Positions 25,175 through 33,655 of a stretch of DNA of 64,000 nucleotides are shown here, piece by piece. A model generated the notes under the pieces. The model worked only from the letters and a program-made list of their open reading frames with translations, was not told where the DNA came from and searched no databases. The stretch is from the NCBI GenBank assembly GCA_034211175.1, contig JAXHUH010000236.1:1-64000 (forward strand). The letters run 5' to 3'. The position numbers and the translations under genes are program-made. The stretch comes from JAXHUH01 sp034211175 (GTDB taxonomy: Bacteria > Actinomycetota > Acidimicrobiia > Acidimicrobiales > CAIXPF01). How positions within the stretch are numbered: position 1 is the first letter of the stretch; every line of letters starts with the position of its first letter.

Positions 25175-27661
25175 ATGAGCGACGCCCCGGCACCGCCGTC
25201 GGAGGGGCTCTACCTCGGGGTCGCGCTCGACGACTCCGGCGCCGCCACCGCCGAGCCGGTGACGATCGACCCCGACGACCTGACGACCCACGGGGTGATC
25301 GTGGGGATGACCGGTTCGGGCAAGACCGGCCTCGGCGTCGTGCTCGTCGAGGAGGCCCTCCTGGCCGGTGTGTCGGTCCTGGCGATCGACCCGAAGGGTG
25401 ACCTCGCCAACCTCCTGCTCACGTTCCCGGACCTGGCGCCCGACGACTTCCGCCCGTGGGTCGACGAGCGTGCGGCCGACGCGGCCGGGGTGTCGGCCGA
25501 CGAGCTCGCCTCCGACACCGCGACGGCCTGGCGCGACGGTCTCGCCCGCTCCGGGATCGGTCCCGAGCGCATCGGCCGGCTGCGCGACCAGGTCGACTTC
25601 GGGGTCTACACCCCGGGCTCGGAGGCGGCGGTCCCCGTCGACCTGGTCGGCTCGCTGCGCCGTCCCCCGTCGATGGACGACATGGAGGCCGCGCGCGACG
25701 AGATCGCGGCGTACACGACGAGCCTGCTCGGCCTCGCCGGCATCGACGCCGACCCGCTGGCCAGCCGCGAGCACGTCCTCATCGCCAACCTCGTGGAGCA
25801 CGCGTGGGCCGGCGGCGAGGACCTCGACCTGGCCGGTCTGCTCGGGCGGATCCTCGAACCGCCGCTGCGCAAGCTCGGCGTGATCGACCTCGACAGCTAC
25901 TTCCCCGCCGACGACCGGCGCGACCTGGTCCACACGATCAACGCGCTGCTGGCGTCGCCGAGCTTCGCGGCGTGGCGCACCGGGGTTCCGCTCGACATCG
26001 ACTCGCTCCTGTGGACCGACGACGGTCGGCCCCGGTGCTCGATCATCTCCATCGCCCACCTCGACGACGGCGAACGCCAGATGGTCGTGTCGATGGTGCT
26101 GTCCCGGCTGATCACGTGGATGCGGGCGCAGGCGGGCTCGTCGTCGCTGCGGGCGCTCGTGTCGATCGACGAGGTCTACGGCTACGTGCCGCCGACGGCG
26201 ATGCCACCGGCGAAGCGCCCGATCCTCACCCTGCTCAAGCAGGCCCGGGCCTACGGCGTCGGCATGGTCCTCGCCACCCAGAACCCGGTCGACCTCGACT
26301 ACAAGGCGATCTCCAACGCCGGCACGTGGATGATCGGCCGGCTCCAGACGGTGCGGGACCGCGACCGGCTCCTCGACGGCATGGGCGACGCCGCCGGCTC
26401 GGTCGACCTCGGCGAGCTCGGCGAGGTCATCGGCGGCCTCGACGGGCGCCAGTTCGTGCTCCACTCGACCCGGTCGACGCCCCGCCGGTTCACGACCCGC
26501 TGGGCCATGAGCTACCTGGCCGGGCCACTGACCCGGGCCCAGCTCGGTGTGCTGTCCGAGTCCGACCGAGCCGCGATGCGACAGGAGGACGAGGAGGCAG
26601 CGCCGGTCGAACCTTCGGCCGGCGCCGGTGCTCCCACCTCCGGCGGTGGTGCGGCCGTGGCTCCCCCCTCCGGCGACGCCGCGGGCGAGCCCGTCCCCAT
26701 CCACGACGAGACAGCCGATGACGAGACGGGGGTCGCACCCACGGTGGCCGACGACGTCCCGGTCCGTTGGCTGGCGCCGTCGGCGCCGTGGGCCGCGGCC
26801 GTCGGCGCCGACCCGTCGTCGACGACGTTCGCGGCCGCGCTGTGGGCGAGTGTGCGGATGACGTTCGACGAGCGCCGCGCCGACGACCTGCGGGTCGACC
26901 TCGAGTGGGAGGCCGTCGTGTGGTTGACCGGCGAGTCGATGCGGAGCGACGACGTCGTCGAGGTCGACCACGACGAGCGGGACCTGCGGGCCGATGCGCC
27001 GGAGGGTGCGGTGTACGTCCTCCCGCCGGCCCGGGTGGAGATGCCGTCGTTCTGGCGCTCGGCGGGCGCGGACGTGCGAACCCACGTCGAGCGGACCGAG
27101 ACGCTGGCGCTGCGCCACAACCCGTCGCTCGACCTGTGGTCGCGCCCGGGCGAGTCGGCCGAGGCGTTCGCGCGGCGCTGCGACGCCGCGGCCGACGACC
27201 GCGCCGACACGGAGGCCGACGAGCTGCGCAGGCGGATGGCCACCCGGCTCGAGTCGGCGCGCCGCAAGCTGCGCCGCTCCGAGGACCGCGCCGCCGACCT
27301 GCTGGCCGACGCCACCGACCGCCAGCGCGACGAGCTGCTGAGCGGCGCCGGCTCGGTGCTCGACGCGCTCTTCGGCGGCCGCCGCTCGGCCCGCTCCATC
27401 GGGCGGGCACTGCGGCGGGGCTCCCGCTCGCGGTCGAGGGCCGCGTCGGCGCAGCGGCGAGCGGCGGATGCGGGCGAGCGGGTCGCCGACGCCGCGGCCG
27501 ACCTCCATGCGCTCGAGGACGAGCTGGCCGACGGGTTGGTCGACATCGAGCAGCGGTGGTCGGCCGCGGTCGGTGACGTCGAGGCCCACGAGGTGACCCT
27601 CGAGCGCGACGACATCGAGGTCACCGCGCTCGGCCTGCTGTGGATGCCCGTGCGCCGCTGA
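25175..27661 (+). CDS. HerA-like/DUF87-type hexameric ATPase
   Basis: 828 residues. Walker A GMTGSGKT is at 44-51, DPKGDLANLL follows, and Walker B with catalytic Glu is at Asp332-Glu333 (VSIDEVYG). ATQNPVDLDYKAISNAGTW and RLQTVRDRDRLLDGM are the sensor and arginine-finger segments of HerA-FtsK ATPases. The C-terminal 300 residues hold an acidic linker, a substrate-binding-like region and a long Arg/Ala/Asp-rich coiled coil (about 660-800). HerA proteins pump DNA with the nuclease NurA; no NurA is adjacent here. It follows the conservon and precedes an ASK1-like protein. Confidence 0.87.
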   Translation: MSDAPAPPSEGLYLGVALDDSGAATAEPVTIDPDDLTTHGVIVGMTGSGKTGLGVVLVEEALLAGVSVLAIDPKGDLANLLLTFPDLAPDDFRPWVDERAADAAGVSADELASDTATAWRDGLARSGIGPERIGRLRDQVDFGVYTPGSEAAVPVDLVGSLRRPPSMDDMEAARDEIAAYTTSLLGLAGIDADPLASREHVLIANLVEHAWAGGEDLDLAGLLGRILEPPLRKLGVIDLDSYFPADDRRDLVHTINALLASPSFAAWRTGVPLDIDSLLWTDDGRPRCSIISIAHLDDGERQMVVSMVLSRLITWMRAQAGSSSLRALVSIDEVYGYVPPTAMPPAKRPILTLLKQARAYGVGMVLATQNPVDLDYKAISNAGTWMIGRLQTVRDRDRLLDGMGDAAGSVDLGELGEVIGGLDGRQFVLHSTRSTPRRFTTRWAMSYLAGPLTRAQLGVLSESDRAAMRQEDEEAAPVEPSAGAGAPTSGGGAAVAPPSGDAAGEPVPIHDETADDETGVAPTVADDVPVRWLAPSAPWAAAVGADPSSTTFAAALWASVRMTFDERRADDLRVDLEWEAVVWLTGESMRSDDVVEVDHDERDLRADAPEGAVYVLPPARVEMPSFWRSAGADVRTHVERTETLALRHNPSLDLWSRPGESAEAFARRCDAAADDRADTEADELRRRMATRLESARRKLRRSEDRAADLLADATDRQRDELLSGAGSVLDALFGGRRSARSIGRALRRGSRSRSRAASAQRRAADAGERVADAAADLHALEDELADGLVDIEQRWSAAVGDVEAHEVTLERDDIEVTALGLLWMPVRR

Positions 27662-27776
27662 GCGCCCCGACGTCCCGGTCCGAAGAAATCGCGTGCGGTG
27701 ACTTGTCATCGTGGACAAGCGGCCGACCGGTGGAGGACGATGTGAAGCGCGGGCCCGTATTCCACGGGAGGACGAG

Positions 27777-29162
27777 ATGGCGGCGGCGGTCGGTGTCGGT
27801 GTCGGCGGGCGTGAGTGCCTGGTCCTGATGCCTCCGGGGCAACCCCCGGGTGACGAGAACCTCGCTCGCATCGATGTCGATGCGGTCTTCCGACGAGCGA
27901 TCGAACCTGCGGTGATCGAGGCGGGGTGCACGCCCCGACGGATCGACCGCACGTTCCCCGGCCCCGTCGTCGACGCGTCGACGATGTGGCGGGTGCTGAG
28001 CGCGGACATCCTCGTGGTCGATCTGACGACCACGGACCCGACGGTGACCTACCTCCTCGGTGTGCGCCACGCGGCGAGGCCCGGGGCGACGCTCGTGCTC
28101 GTCGGCAACCCGCCGGGCACCGGGCTCGACACGGGCCTGGTCGACGCCATCCGCTACGAGGTGACCGCCGGGTCGCTCACCGGAGCGGACGCCGACGCCT
28201 TGCGCGGCGAGCTCGCGGTCCGGCTGCGCGTCGCCGCGGCGGCGCCGGCGGTCGACAGCCCCGTGTTCGCGCTGCTCGACGGCTACCCGGGCGTGTCGCT
28301 GACCGGACCGGTGTCGATGGCCGCGGCCCAGGCCGAGCGGGACGCGATCCTGGCCGAGCGCCTGCGCGACGCCGCGGCCCGCGGGCCGGAGGCGGTCCGC
28401 TCCACCGAGCAGGAGATCGGGCACCTCCCCGCCGCGGGCCGGGCCGTCCTGGCGTCGCTCGTCACCGCCTACGCCGAGGTCGGGGCGTGGGGCGACGTCA
28501 TCCGGGTCCACGATCAGCTCCCGTCCTCGGTCGCCGACGACACCGAGGTCCGCCGACGGGTCGCGCAGGCGCTCGCGGCGCGCAACGGCCCGGGCGACGG
28601 CGACGCGGCGATCGCCCTGCTCCACCGGCTGATCGAGGCGTCGGGTGGAGACGCTGCCTCGCTCACCGCCCTCGGTCGGGCGTACAAGGAGCGGCTCGTC
28701 GCCGCCCAGCGCGAGCACGACGTGGTCGCGGCGGCGATCTGGCTCGACGAGGCCACCGACGCGTTCGGCCGGGGCTTCGAGCGGGACCCGGGCGACGTGT
28801 ACGCCGGGGTCAACGCCATCAACCTCCTCGTCCGCAAGGGCACGGAGGAGGCGATGGCCCGCGTCGAGCAGCTCGCCCCGGTCGTGACGTTCGCCGCGCT
28901 GCGCCACGGCTGCGAGCGCTCGGAGGACTACTGGACGCTCGCCACGCTGCTCGAGCTCGCGCTGCTCGGCCACGACGACGACCTGGCGTCGCGGGTCGTG
29001 GAGCGCCTCGTGACGGTCCCGTCGGAGGACTGGATGCGCGAGACGACGGCGTCGAACATCAGCCGGCTCGCGGAGCTCGGCGGTCCCGACGAGCGCACGG
29101 CGCTGCTCGGCGACCTGAGCCGGCGCCTGCGGCCGCCGGCGCTGGCCGGCCACGCCGCCTGA
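27777..29162 (+). CDS. Bacterial ASK1-like protein: deoxyribosyltransferase-like domain plus TRAFs-binding/TPR region
   Basis: 461 residues. Residues 12-112 resemble a Rossmann-like nucleoside 2-deoxyribosyltransferase domain: CLVLMPPGQ, VFRRAIEPAVIEAG, MWRVLSADILVVDLT and the TYLLGVRHAARP segment. Related proteins carry a catalytic Glu in a YELG motif; here the motif is YLLG (residues 92-95), so activity may be lost. Residues about 180-450 form a helical TPR-like array (AVLASLVTAYAEVGAWGD, RAYKERL, GVNAINLLV) resembling the MAP3K TRAFs-binding region (DUF4071). There is no kinase domain. The start at 27777 has GGGAGGACGAG upstream. Function is unknown; conflict or stress sensing is suggested by the domain types. 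Confidence 0.72.
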   Translation: MAAAVGVGVGGRECLVLMPPGQPPGDENLARIDVDAVFRRAIEPAVIEAGCTPRRIDRTFPGPVVDASTMWRVLSADILVVDLTTTDPTVTYLLGVRHAARPGATLVLVGNPPGTGLDTGLVDAIRYEVTAGSLTGADADALRGELAVRLRVAAAAPAVDSPVFALLDGYPGVSLTGPVSMAAAQAERDAILAERLRDAAARGPEAVRSTEQEIGHLPAAGRAVLASLVTAYAEVGAWGDVIRVHDQLPSSVADDTEVRRRVAQALAARNGPGDGDAAIALLHRLIEASGGDAASLTALGRAYKERLVAAQREHDVVAAAIWLDEATDAFGRGFERDPGDVYAGVNAINLLVRKGTEEAMARVEQLAPVVTFAALRHGCERSEDYWTLATLLELALLGHDDDLASRVVERLVTVPSEDWMRETTASNISRLAELGGPDERTALLGDLSRRLRPPALAGHAA

Positions 29163-29248
29163 GCGCGCCGCGTCACCGCCCGGCGGCCCGCCGTGACCAG
29201 GTGGGCCGCCGTGGGCCGGCGTGTCGGCGACTCGGTACGCTCACGGCC

Positions 29249-30343
29249 GTGGGTGACGTGTCGGTCCTGATGTGCCGCGGCTGCTGCTGCGGGACAGCGG
29301 CGAAGCACCCCGACACCGATCACGAGGCACACGCCGAGCGGTTGGCGTCGGCGGTGTCGCCGGCGGCGAAGCTGTGGGTCGTCGACTGCCTGGGCCCGTG
29401 CGAGCGCTCCAACGTGGTCGTCATCCGCAGCGGTGGACGCCGCCGGTGGTTCGGTGACCTGCTCACCGACGAGTCACTCGGCGCACTGGCGGGCTGGCTC
29501 AGCACCGGCGCCTCCCACGACCCGCCGTCCGCGGTCGCCGGCCACGAGTTCGACCCGGGCTCGGTGCCGATGCTCGGCGCGCTCCACGAGCTGAGCTGGA
29601 GCGCCGACGAGATCGCCGATGTCGTCGCCGATGCGCTGCGCGCCGAGGGCGGCTCGTGGTCGATGGGCGTCGACGGCGCGCTCGCGGAGTACCGCGTCGG
29701 CGACGAGCCGCACGAGCTCCGCCGCCACGGGCGCACGCTGGTGTCGGCGACGCCCCGGGGTGCGCTGCGGCTCCACATCGGCGGCACGGTGCGAGCGTTC
29801 GTGGCGGTCGACTCGACGGCCGCGAGCCCCGACACGATCGTGCTCGCCACCCCGCGGCGCCCCCGGGGACGCCGCCGCGCCGACGGCCCGCCGGCGGTCC
29901 GGGTGCTCGGGCCCGACACCGCCGCCGTCCACCCCGATCGCCACGGCCGGGACGTGCTCACCGATCTCGGCGCCAGCGAGCTCACCCGCTTCTGCGTGCG
30001 CACCGGGGCCGACGACGAGCTGACCGTGAGGTTGGCCGCCGCCGAGGGCACGTCGCTCGTCGACCTGCTCGGCGGGGTCGGCCACGATCTGGTGCGACGC
30101 TCACCGCATCGGATCGTCGAGACCACGATCGGTCGGATCGAGGTCTTCGCGCCGATCCCGCCGGTCGGCGGCACCTCGCCCGAGGGCCCCCACACCCACC
30201 TCCTGCCCGATCGGGTCGTCACGACCCACACCGACCCGCGCCACCACCCCCAGGACGGCCTGCCACCCGGGTGGGTCGCGGGCGCCACCTTCCATCCCGG
30301 CCCCGGCTGGCAACCCGACACCTCGCTCCAGCACCCGGACTGA
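29249..30343 (+). CDS. Thioredoxin-like (2Fe-2S) ferredoxin domain fused to an unknown C-terminal domain
   Basis: 364 residues from GTG. The N-terminus, about 1-95, has the cluster-type Cys pattern MCRGCCCGT (Cys9, 12, 13, 14) and DCLGPCERSNVVVI (Cys47, Cys51), as in thioredoxin-fold 2Fe-2S ferredoxins. Residues about 105-290 are an unrecognised globular domain rich in basic residues (TPRRPRGRRR). The tail is His/Pro-rich (HTHLLPDR, TDPRHHPQ) and may bind metal. It lies 86 bp after the ASK1-like gene. The electron partner is unknown. Confidence 0.68.
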   Translation: MGDVSVLMCRGCCCGTAAKHPDTDHEAHAERLASAVSPAAKLWVVDCLGPCERSNVVVIRSGGRRRWFGDLLTDESLGALAGWLSTGASHDPPSAVAGHEFDPGSVPMLGALHELSWSADEIADVVADALRAEGGSWSMGVDGALAEYRVGDEPHELRRHGRTLVSATPRGALRLHIGGTVRAFVAVDSTAASPDTIVLATPRRPRGRRRADGPPAVRVLGPDTAAVHPDRHGRDVLTDLGASELTRFCVRTGADDELTVRLAAAEGTSLVDLLGGVGHDLVRRSPHRIVETTIGRIEVFAPIPPVGGTSPEGPHTHLLPDRVVTTHTDPRHHPQDGLPPGWVAGATFHPGPGWQPDTSLQHPD

Positions 30344-30454
30344 TCCTCGGCCCCCGGGGTCACCGCGGTCGCCGACGGCGAGCCCGCGGCGTGACAGCAT
30401 GGCCACGGCCTGCGGGAGGGCGGGGCCGCTCCCGCCGAGGTGAACGGAGACGGG

Positions 30455-32611
30455 ATGGAGGTCCTCGACGAGGCGACGGGTACGCGCGCCGGCGTGCGCA
30501 CCGGATGGTGGCTCGTCGGTGTCCCGATCGGGGTGGCGACATTCTTGCTCTCGGTCGCCGGACCGGGTGGTGCCACGGCGGTAGCGGCCGATCTCGTGCG
30601 CATCGGGGCCGTCCCCACGACGGCGACGGCGCTACTCGTCGCCGGCCTGGCGGGCGCTGGTCGGCTCGTCCAGCATCTCGTCGCTCCGGGCACCGACCGA
30701 GGGCGGGACCGGTCGTTGGTGCTGCTCGGCTGGTTCGTCGTGGGCGCGGCGACGATCTCGACGCTGCTGCTGCTGGTCGCAGCCGTCGACGCGCTCGCGA
30801 TCGTTCCCTACCGCGTCCTGCACCGGGGCCTGATGGGCGCCGGTGCCGTGCACCTCGCCGTGGCCGCGCTCGACGCCCGCAGGTCCCCGCGCCGGGTGGT
30901 GCTCGGTCCCGCCGGAGGGTTGGCACAACTCACCTGGGGGCTCCTCGCCGCCTGTGGGGCCCACCTGCTGTGCGGGCTGCTCACCTCGGCGACGATCCAT
31001 CCCGACGCGCTCCAGTACCACCTGGCGATTCCCCGGTCGTTCCGTCTGGCCGACGGGCTGGTCGTCAACATGACCTTGCTCCTCGAGGGGGCGGCCCTCG
31101 GCCTCGAGATGCTGTACCTGGTGGCGGTCGACCTCGCCGCCGCCCCCTCGGACCCGATCGGCGTGGCCCGCCAGGCGGTCGCGTTCAGCCTGGCGACCGG
31201 TGCAGTGTTCTTCCTCGGCACCTACGTCGTCGCGCGCCGCATCGGGGCGAGCCGGGCGGCGGCGTCGCTGGCGATGGTCGCGCTCGTCACCGTGTCGTCG
31301 ATCCAGCGGATCGGGACCGCGAAGAACGACCTGTTCGCGGCCGGCGTCGCACTCGTCGCCGTGGCACTCCTCCTCGAGGCCACCGGGCGCGGCGATCGCG
31401 AAGCCATCGTCGCCCGCCGAGGCGAACGCCCACCCGACGACCTCCGACGGGCCGCACCCGGAGAGGCCGGCGCCGAGGGGCCCGATCGCGCGTCGATGAG
31501 TGATCGTCGCAGCACCGCCGGCCCGTACGCGGTCGCCGGGATCGCGGCCGGGTTCGCCGTGGCGGTCAAGACGACGATGGTGCTGCCGCTCCTGCCGTTC
31601 GGCGCGTACCTGGTCGTCCGCGGCCGGCAGTCGCCGCGCCAGACGGTGCTGCCGTGCACGGTGGCCGCGGCGATCGTGGCGCTGCCGTGGACGCTGCGGT
31701 CGCTCGTGCTGCGTGGCCATCCTGTCTATCCGTTCGCCGCCGACTGGCCGGAACCGATCGCCGAGGGCTGGGAGGCGCGCAACGCCAACGGCCTCGACCG
31801 CACCTTGTCCGACCTGGTCCGGCACTGGCCCGACCTGGTGCTCGATCGGTACGAGGTGTCCGGCAACGACTCGATGGGGATGCTCTTCCTCGGGTGCTTC
31901 GTGATCGGCGCGGCGATCGCGGTGTGGCGTGTGCGGCACGGCGGCTCGAGCGCCGAGCTCGTGTTCGCGTCGGGAGCGCTCGTGCTGGCAGCCTTCACGT
32001 ACGAGACCTTCGACGGCCGGTTCCTGACCCGATACGTCGTGTACACCGCGGCGACGACGTTCGCCTACGTCGCACATCTCGCCGGCGGGGCCGTCGCCCA
32101 GGTCGGCGCTACGCCTCGATCGCGGCGAACGATCGCAGCCGTCGTCGCCCTGGCGGCCATCGTGATGCTCGCGTGGGGCACCGACCTGGCCACGACGGCC
32201 CGGGAGCGCGCGGACGACCCGGCGCTCGACGAGATCGCCTCGGGCAGGATCGACCGGCCGGCGCTGGACGCCCGGCTGGCCGAGTCACAGTTCTCGATCT
32301 CGGTGTACCGCGCGGTGAACAACGTGACCGGCGACGGACGCGTCCTGATCGGTGACCAGTTCTTCCTCTTCCTCGACGCCGAACCGGTGAACGCCCACCC
32401 GCTCCATCAGACGGAGATCTCGTCCGAGCTCGATGCCGGCGAGCTCCGTCGGGAGCTCGCGGCACGCGAGGTCACCGCCGCCGTCCTCGCCGCACCGACG
32501 GAGGCCGTCGCAGCGTTCGCCGAGGAGTGCGGCGTGCAGCTGGCCGAGTCCGGCCGGGTACGCGGCTACGCGATCGACGAGCCGTGCAGGGACGGTGACG
32601 ACACGGACTGA
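30455..32611 (+). CDS. Polytopic membrane protein, GT39/ArnT-like glycosyltransferase candidate
   Basis: 718 residues with about 12-14 membrane helices and a soluble C-terminal domain after about residue 590. The first large loop carries HPDALQYHLAIPRSFRLADG, similar to the Asp-containing loop of lipid-phosphosugar-using GT-C enzymes, which supports a glycosyltransferase 39-like call. A disordered insert lies near 305-350. Such enzymes move a sugar from a polyprenyl-phosphate donor to a cell-surface acceptor. The start at 30455 follows GGAGACGGG; a GTG at 30440 is an alternative. Confidence 0.62.
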   Translation: MEVLDEATGTRAGVRTGWWLVGVPIGVATFLLSVAGPGGATAVAADLVRIGAVPTTATALLVAGLAGAGRLVQHLVAPGTDRGRDRSLVLLGWFVVGAATISTLLLLVAAVDALAIVPYRVLHRGLMGAGAVHLAVAALDARRSPRRVVLGPAGGLAQLTWGLLAACGAHLLCGLLTSATIHPDALQYHLAIPRSFRLADGLVVNMTLLLEGAALGLEMLYLVAVDLAAAPSDPIGVARQAVAFSLATGAVFFLGTYVVARRIGASRAAASLAMVALVTVSSIQRIGTAKNDLFAAGVALVAVALLLEATGRGDREAIVARRGERPPDDLRRAAPGEAGAEGPDRASMSDRRSTAGPYAVAGIAAGFAVAVKTTMVLPLLPFGAYLVVRGRQSPRQTVLPCTVAAAIVALPWTLRSLVLRGHPVYPFAADWPEPIAEGWEARNANGLDRTLSDLVRHWPDLVLDRYEVSGNDSMGMLFLGCFVIGAAIAVWRVRHGGSSAELVFASGALVLAAFTYETFDGRFLTRYVVYTAATTFAYVAHLAGGAVAQVGATPRSRRTIAAVVALAAIVMLAWGTDLATTARERADDPALDEIASGRIDRPALDARLAESQFSISVYRAVNNVTGDGRVLIGDQFFLFLDAEPVNAHPLHQTEISSELDAGELRRELAAREVTAAVLAAPTEAVAAFAEECGVQLAESGRVRGYAIDEPCRDGDDTD

Positions 32612-32615
32612 CACG

Positions 32616-32632
32616 GCCGGCACCGCGCCGGC
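32616..32632. terminator. Small hairpin between convergent genes
   Basis: GCCGGC repeated with a 5-nt spacer (32616-32621 and 32627-32632) can fold into a short hairpin in the 21-bp gap between the convergent genes ending at 32611 and 32633. Confidence 0.35.
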
Positions 32633-33247
32633 TCAGCCCTGCCAGAGTCGGCAGAAGGTGCGGTGGGCCCGGTCCTCGAACGCGAGGTAGTCGTCGCCGA
32701 GGTAGCAGGTGACGTAGTGATCGCTGGCCTCGGGGACGATCCGGTCCTCGTCGCGGACGCGCTCGACGAGCCGGACGCCGGTGGCGCCGTCGACGGCCTT
32801 CGGTCGCATTGATCGACCGGGACGCTCGGTGCACCACCACAGCGCGGCGACGCGCTCGACCCGCACGTCGAACGACGCGGCCGAGTCGATGTTGCGGTCC
32901 GCGACCACCTCACCGCCCTGGTCGAGCACGAGGGACGCGCACGGTGCGACGTCGACGCAACGGACGAACCAGTCGCCGTCGTCGGGTGCCTCCTCGATGG
33001 TCGCCGTGCCCGCCGCCAGCCACGCCGGGCTGTCGTGGACGATGCCCCAGGTCGCGTCGCCACCCCGCCGGGGCTCGACGTAGCCGCCGTAGCGCTCGTG
33101 GAACTCGAGCCACGGCTCGAAGCACGGGGCGTCGTGCGCCCGGATCGCCCGTTCCACGTCCGCCACCGGGACCGGTCGGACACGGTGCAACACCGCCAGG
33201 TACCGCTCCGCACGCTCGCTCAACACCGCCGAGGACCCTCCCGCCAT
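32633..33247 (-). CDS. SUKH/SMI1-like protein of unknown function
   Basis: 204 residues. The segment APCFEPWLEFHERYGGYVEP followed by WGIVHDS resembles the start of SUKH (SMI1/KNR4) superfamily proteins, many of which are immunity proteins against secreted toxins. No toxin gene is next to it. The remainder has WFVRCVDVAPC and YLAFEDRAHRTFCRL blocks with five Cys in all. The Met at 33247 was chosen; the one at 33262 adds five residues. The fold call is from pattern only and could be wrong. Confidence 0.5.
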   Translation of the reverse strand: MAGGSSAVLSERAERYLAVLHRVRPVPVADVERAIRAHDAPCFEPWLEFHERYGGYVEPRRGGDATWGIVHDSPAWLAAGTATIEEAPDDGDWFVRCVDVAPCASLVLDQGGEVVADRNIDSAASFDVRVERVAALWWCTERPGRSMRPKAVDGATGVRLVERVRDEDRIVPEASDHYVTCYLGDDYLAFEDRAHRTFCRLWQG

Positions 33248-33314
33248 CGAGGACGCCCGCACCGGTCCCCCGTCCGCCGATCGCGGGAACCGCCATCCAG
33301 CGTACGGCCGGACC

Positions 33315-33359
33315 CCGCCGAGACGGACTCCGGCGAGACAGACCCCGGCGAGGCAGACA
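33315..33359. repeat. Three imperfect 15-bp tandem repeats
   Basis: Units starting CCGSCGAGRC recur at 33315, 33330 and 33345 in the spacer upstream of the cobalamin riboswitch. They do not appear to code for anything. Confidence 0.6.
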
Positions 33360-33462
33360 CCGCCGGCCGGCGCCCGGCGGGCGCGGGCCGCGGCCGTGTC
33401 CTCGCCGTGGGCGGCAGCCGTGTTCGGCCGTGGCGCGGCCTGCTACCGTCGGTCCGTCCTCA

Positions 33463-33628
33463 CCAGAGGTCGTCGGTGCACGGGAACCCGGTGCGAGTCC
33501 GGGACTGTCCTCGCAACTGTGACCGGACGCCGGGCGTTGCCCGGCCGCGGGCTCCACCGCAGCCACTGGCCCCACCGGGCCGGGAAGGCGGGAGCGTGCG
33601 GGTTCCGGGAGTCAGGAGACCGGCCGGC
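33463..33628 (+). ncRNA. Cobalamin (B12) riboswitch
   Basis: All the conserved blocks of the AdoCbl/B12 element occur in order on the plus strand: GGTGC at about 33475, GGGAACCCGGTGCGAGTCCG at 33482-33501, CGCAACTGTGA near 33513, the B12 box GCCACTGG near 33561, GGGAAGGCGGG near 33580, and GAGTCAGGAGACC at 33609-33621. It ends about 28 nt before the ATG of the FhuF-like His-tailed protein. In known cases bound cobalamin turns the downstream gene off. The rest of the 408-bp gap (33248-33655) holds only the 15-bp repeats and no gene. Confidence 0.95.
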
Positions 33629-33655
33629 GCCTCCGAGCCCCCGAACCCACGAAGG

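Noticed and set aside
24779..28033. A 1,000-codon open frame on the minus strand opposite the HerA-like and ASK1-like genes
   Set aside because: It is Arg/Gly/His-rich with no family motifs and is the shadow that very GC-rich genes leave on the opposite strand.
30632..32077. 481-codon minus-strand frame inside the GT39-like gene
   Set aside because: Its composition (Arg, Asp, Gly, His) is typical of an antisense shadow, while the plus strand shows clear membrane helices.
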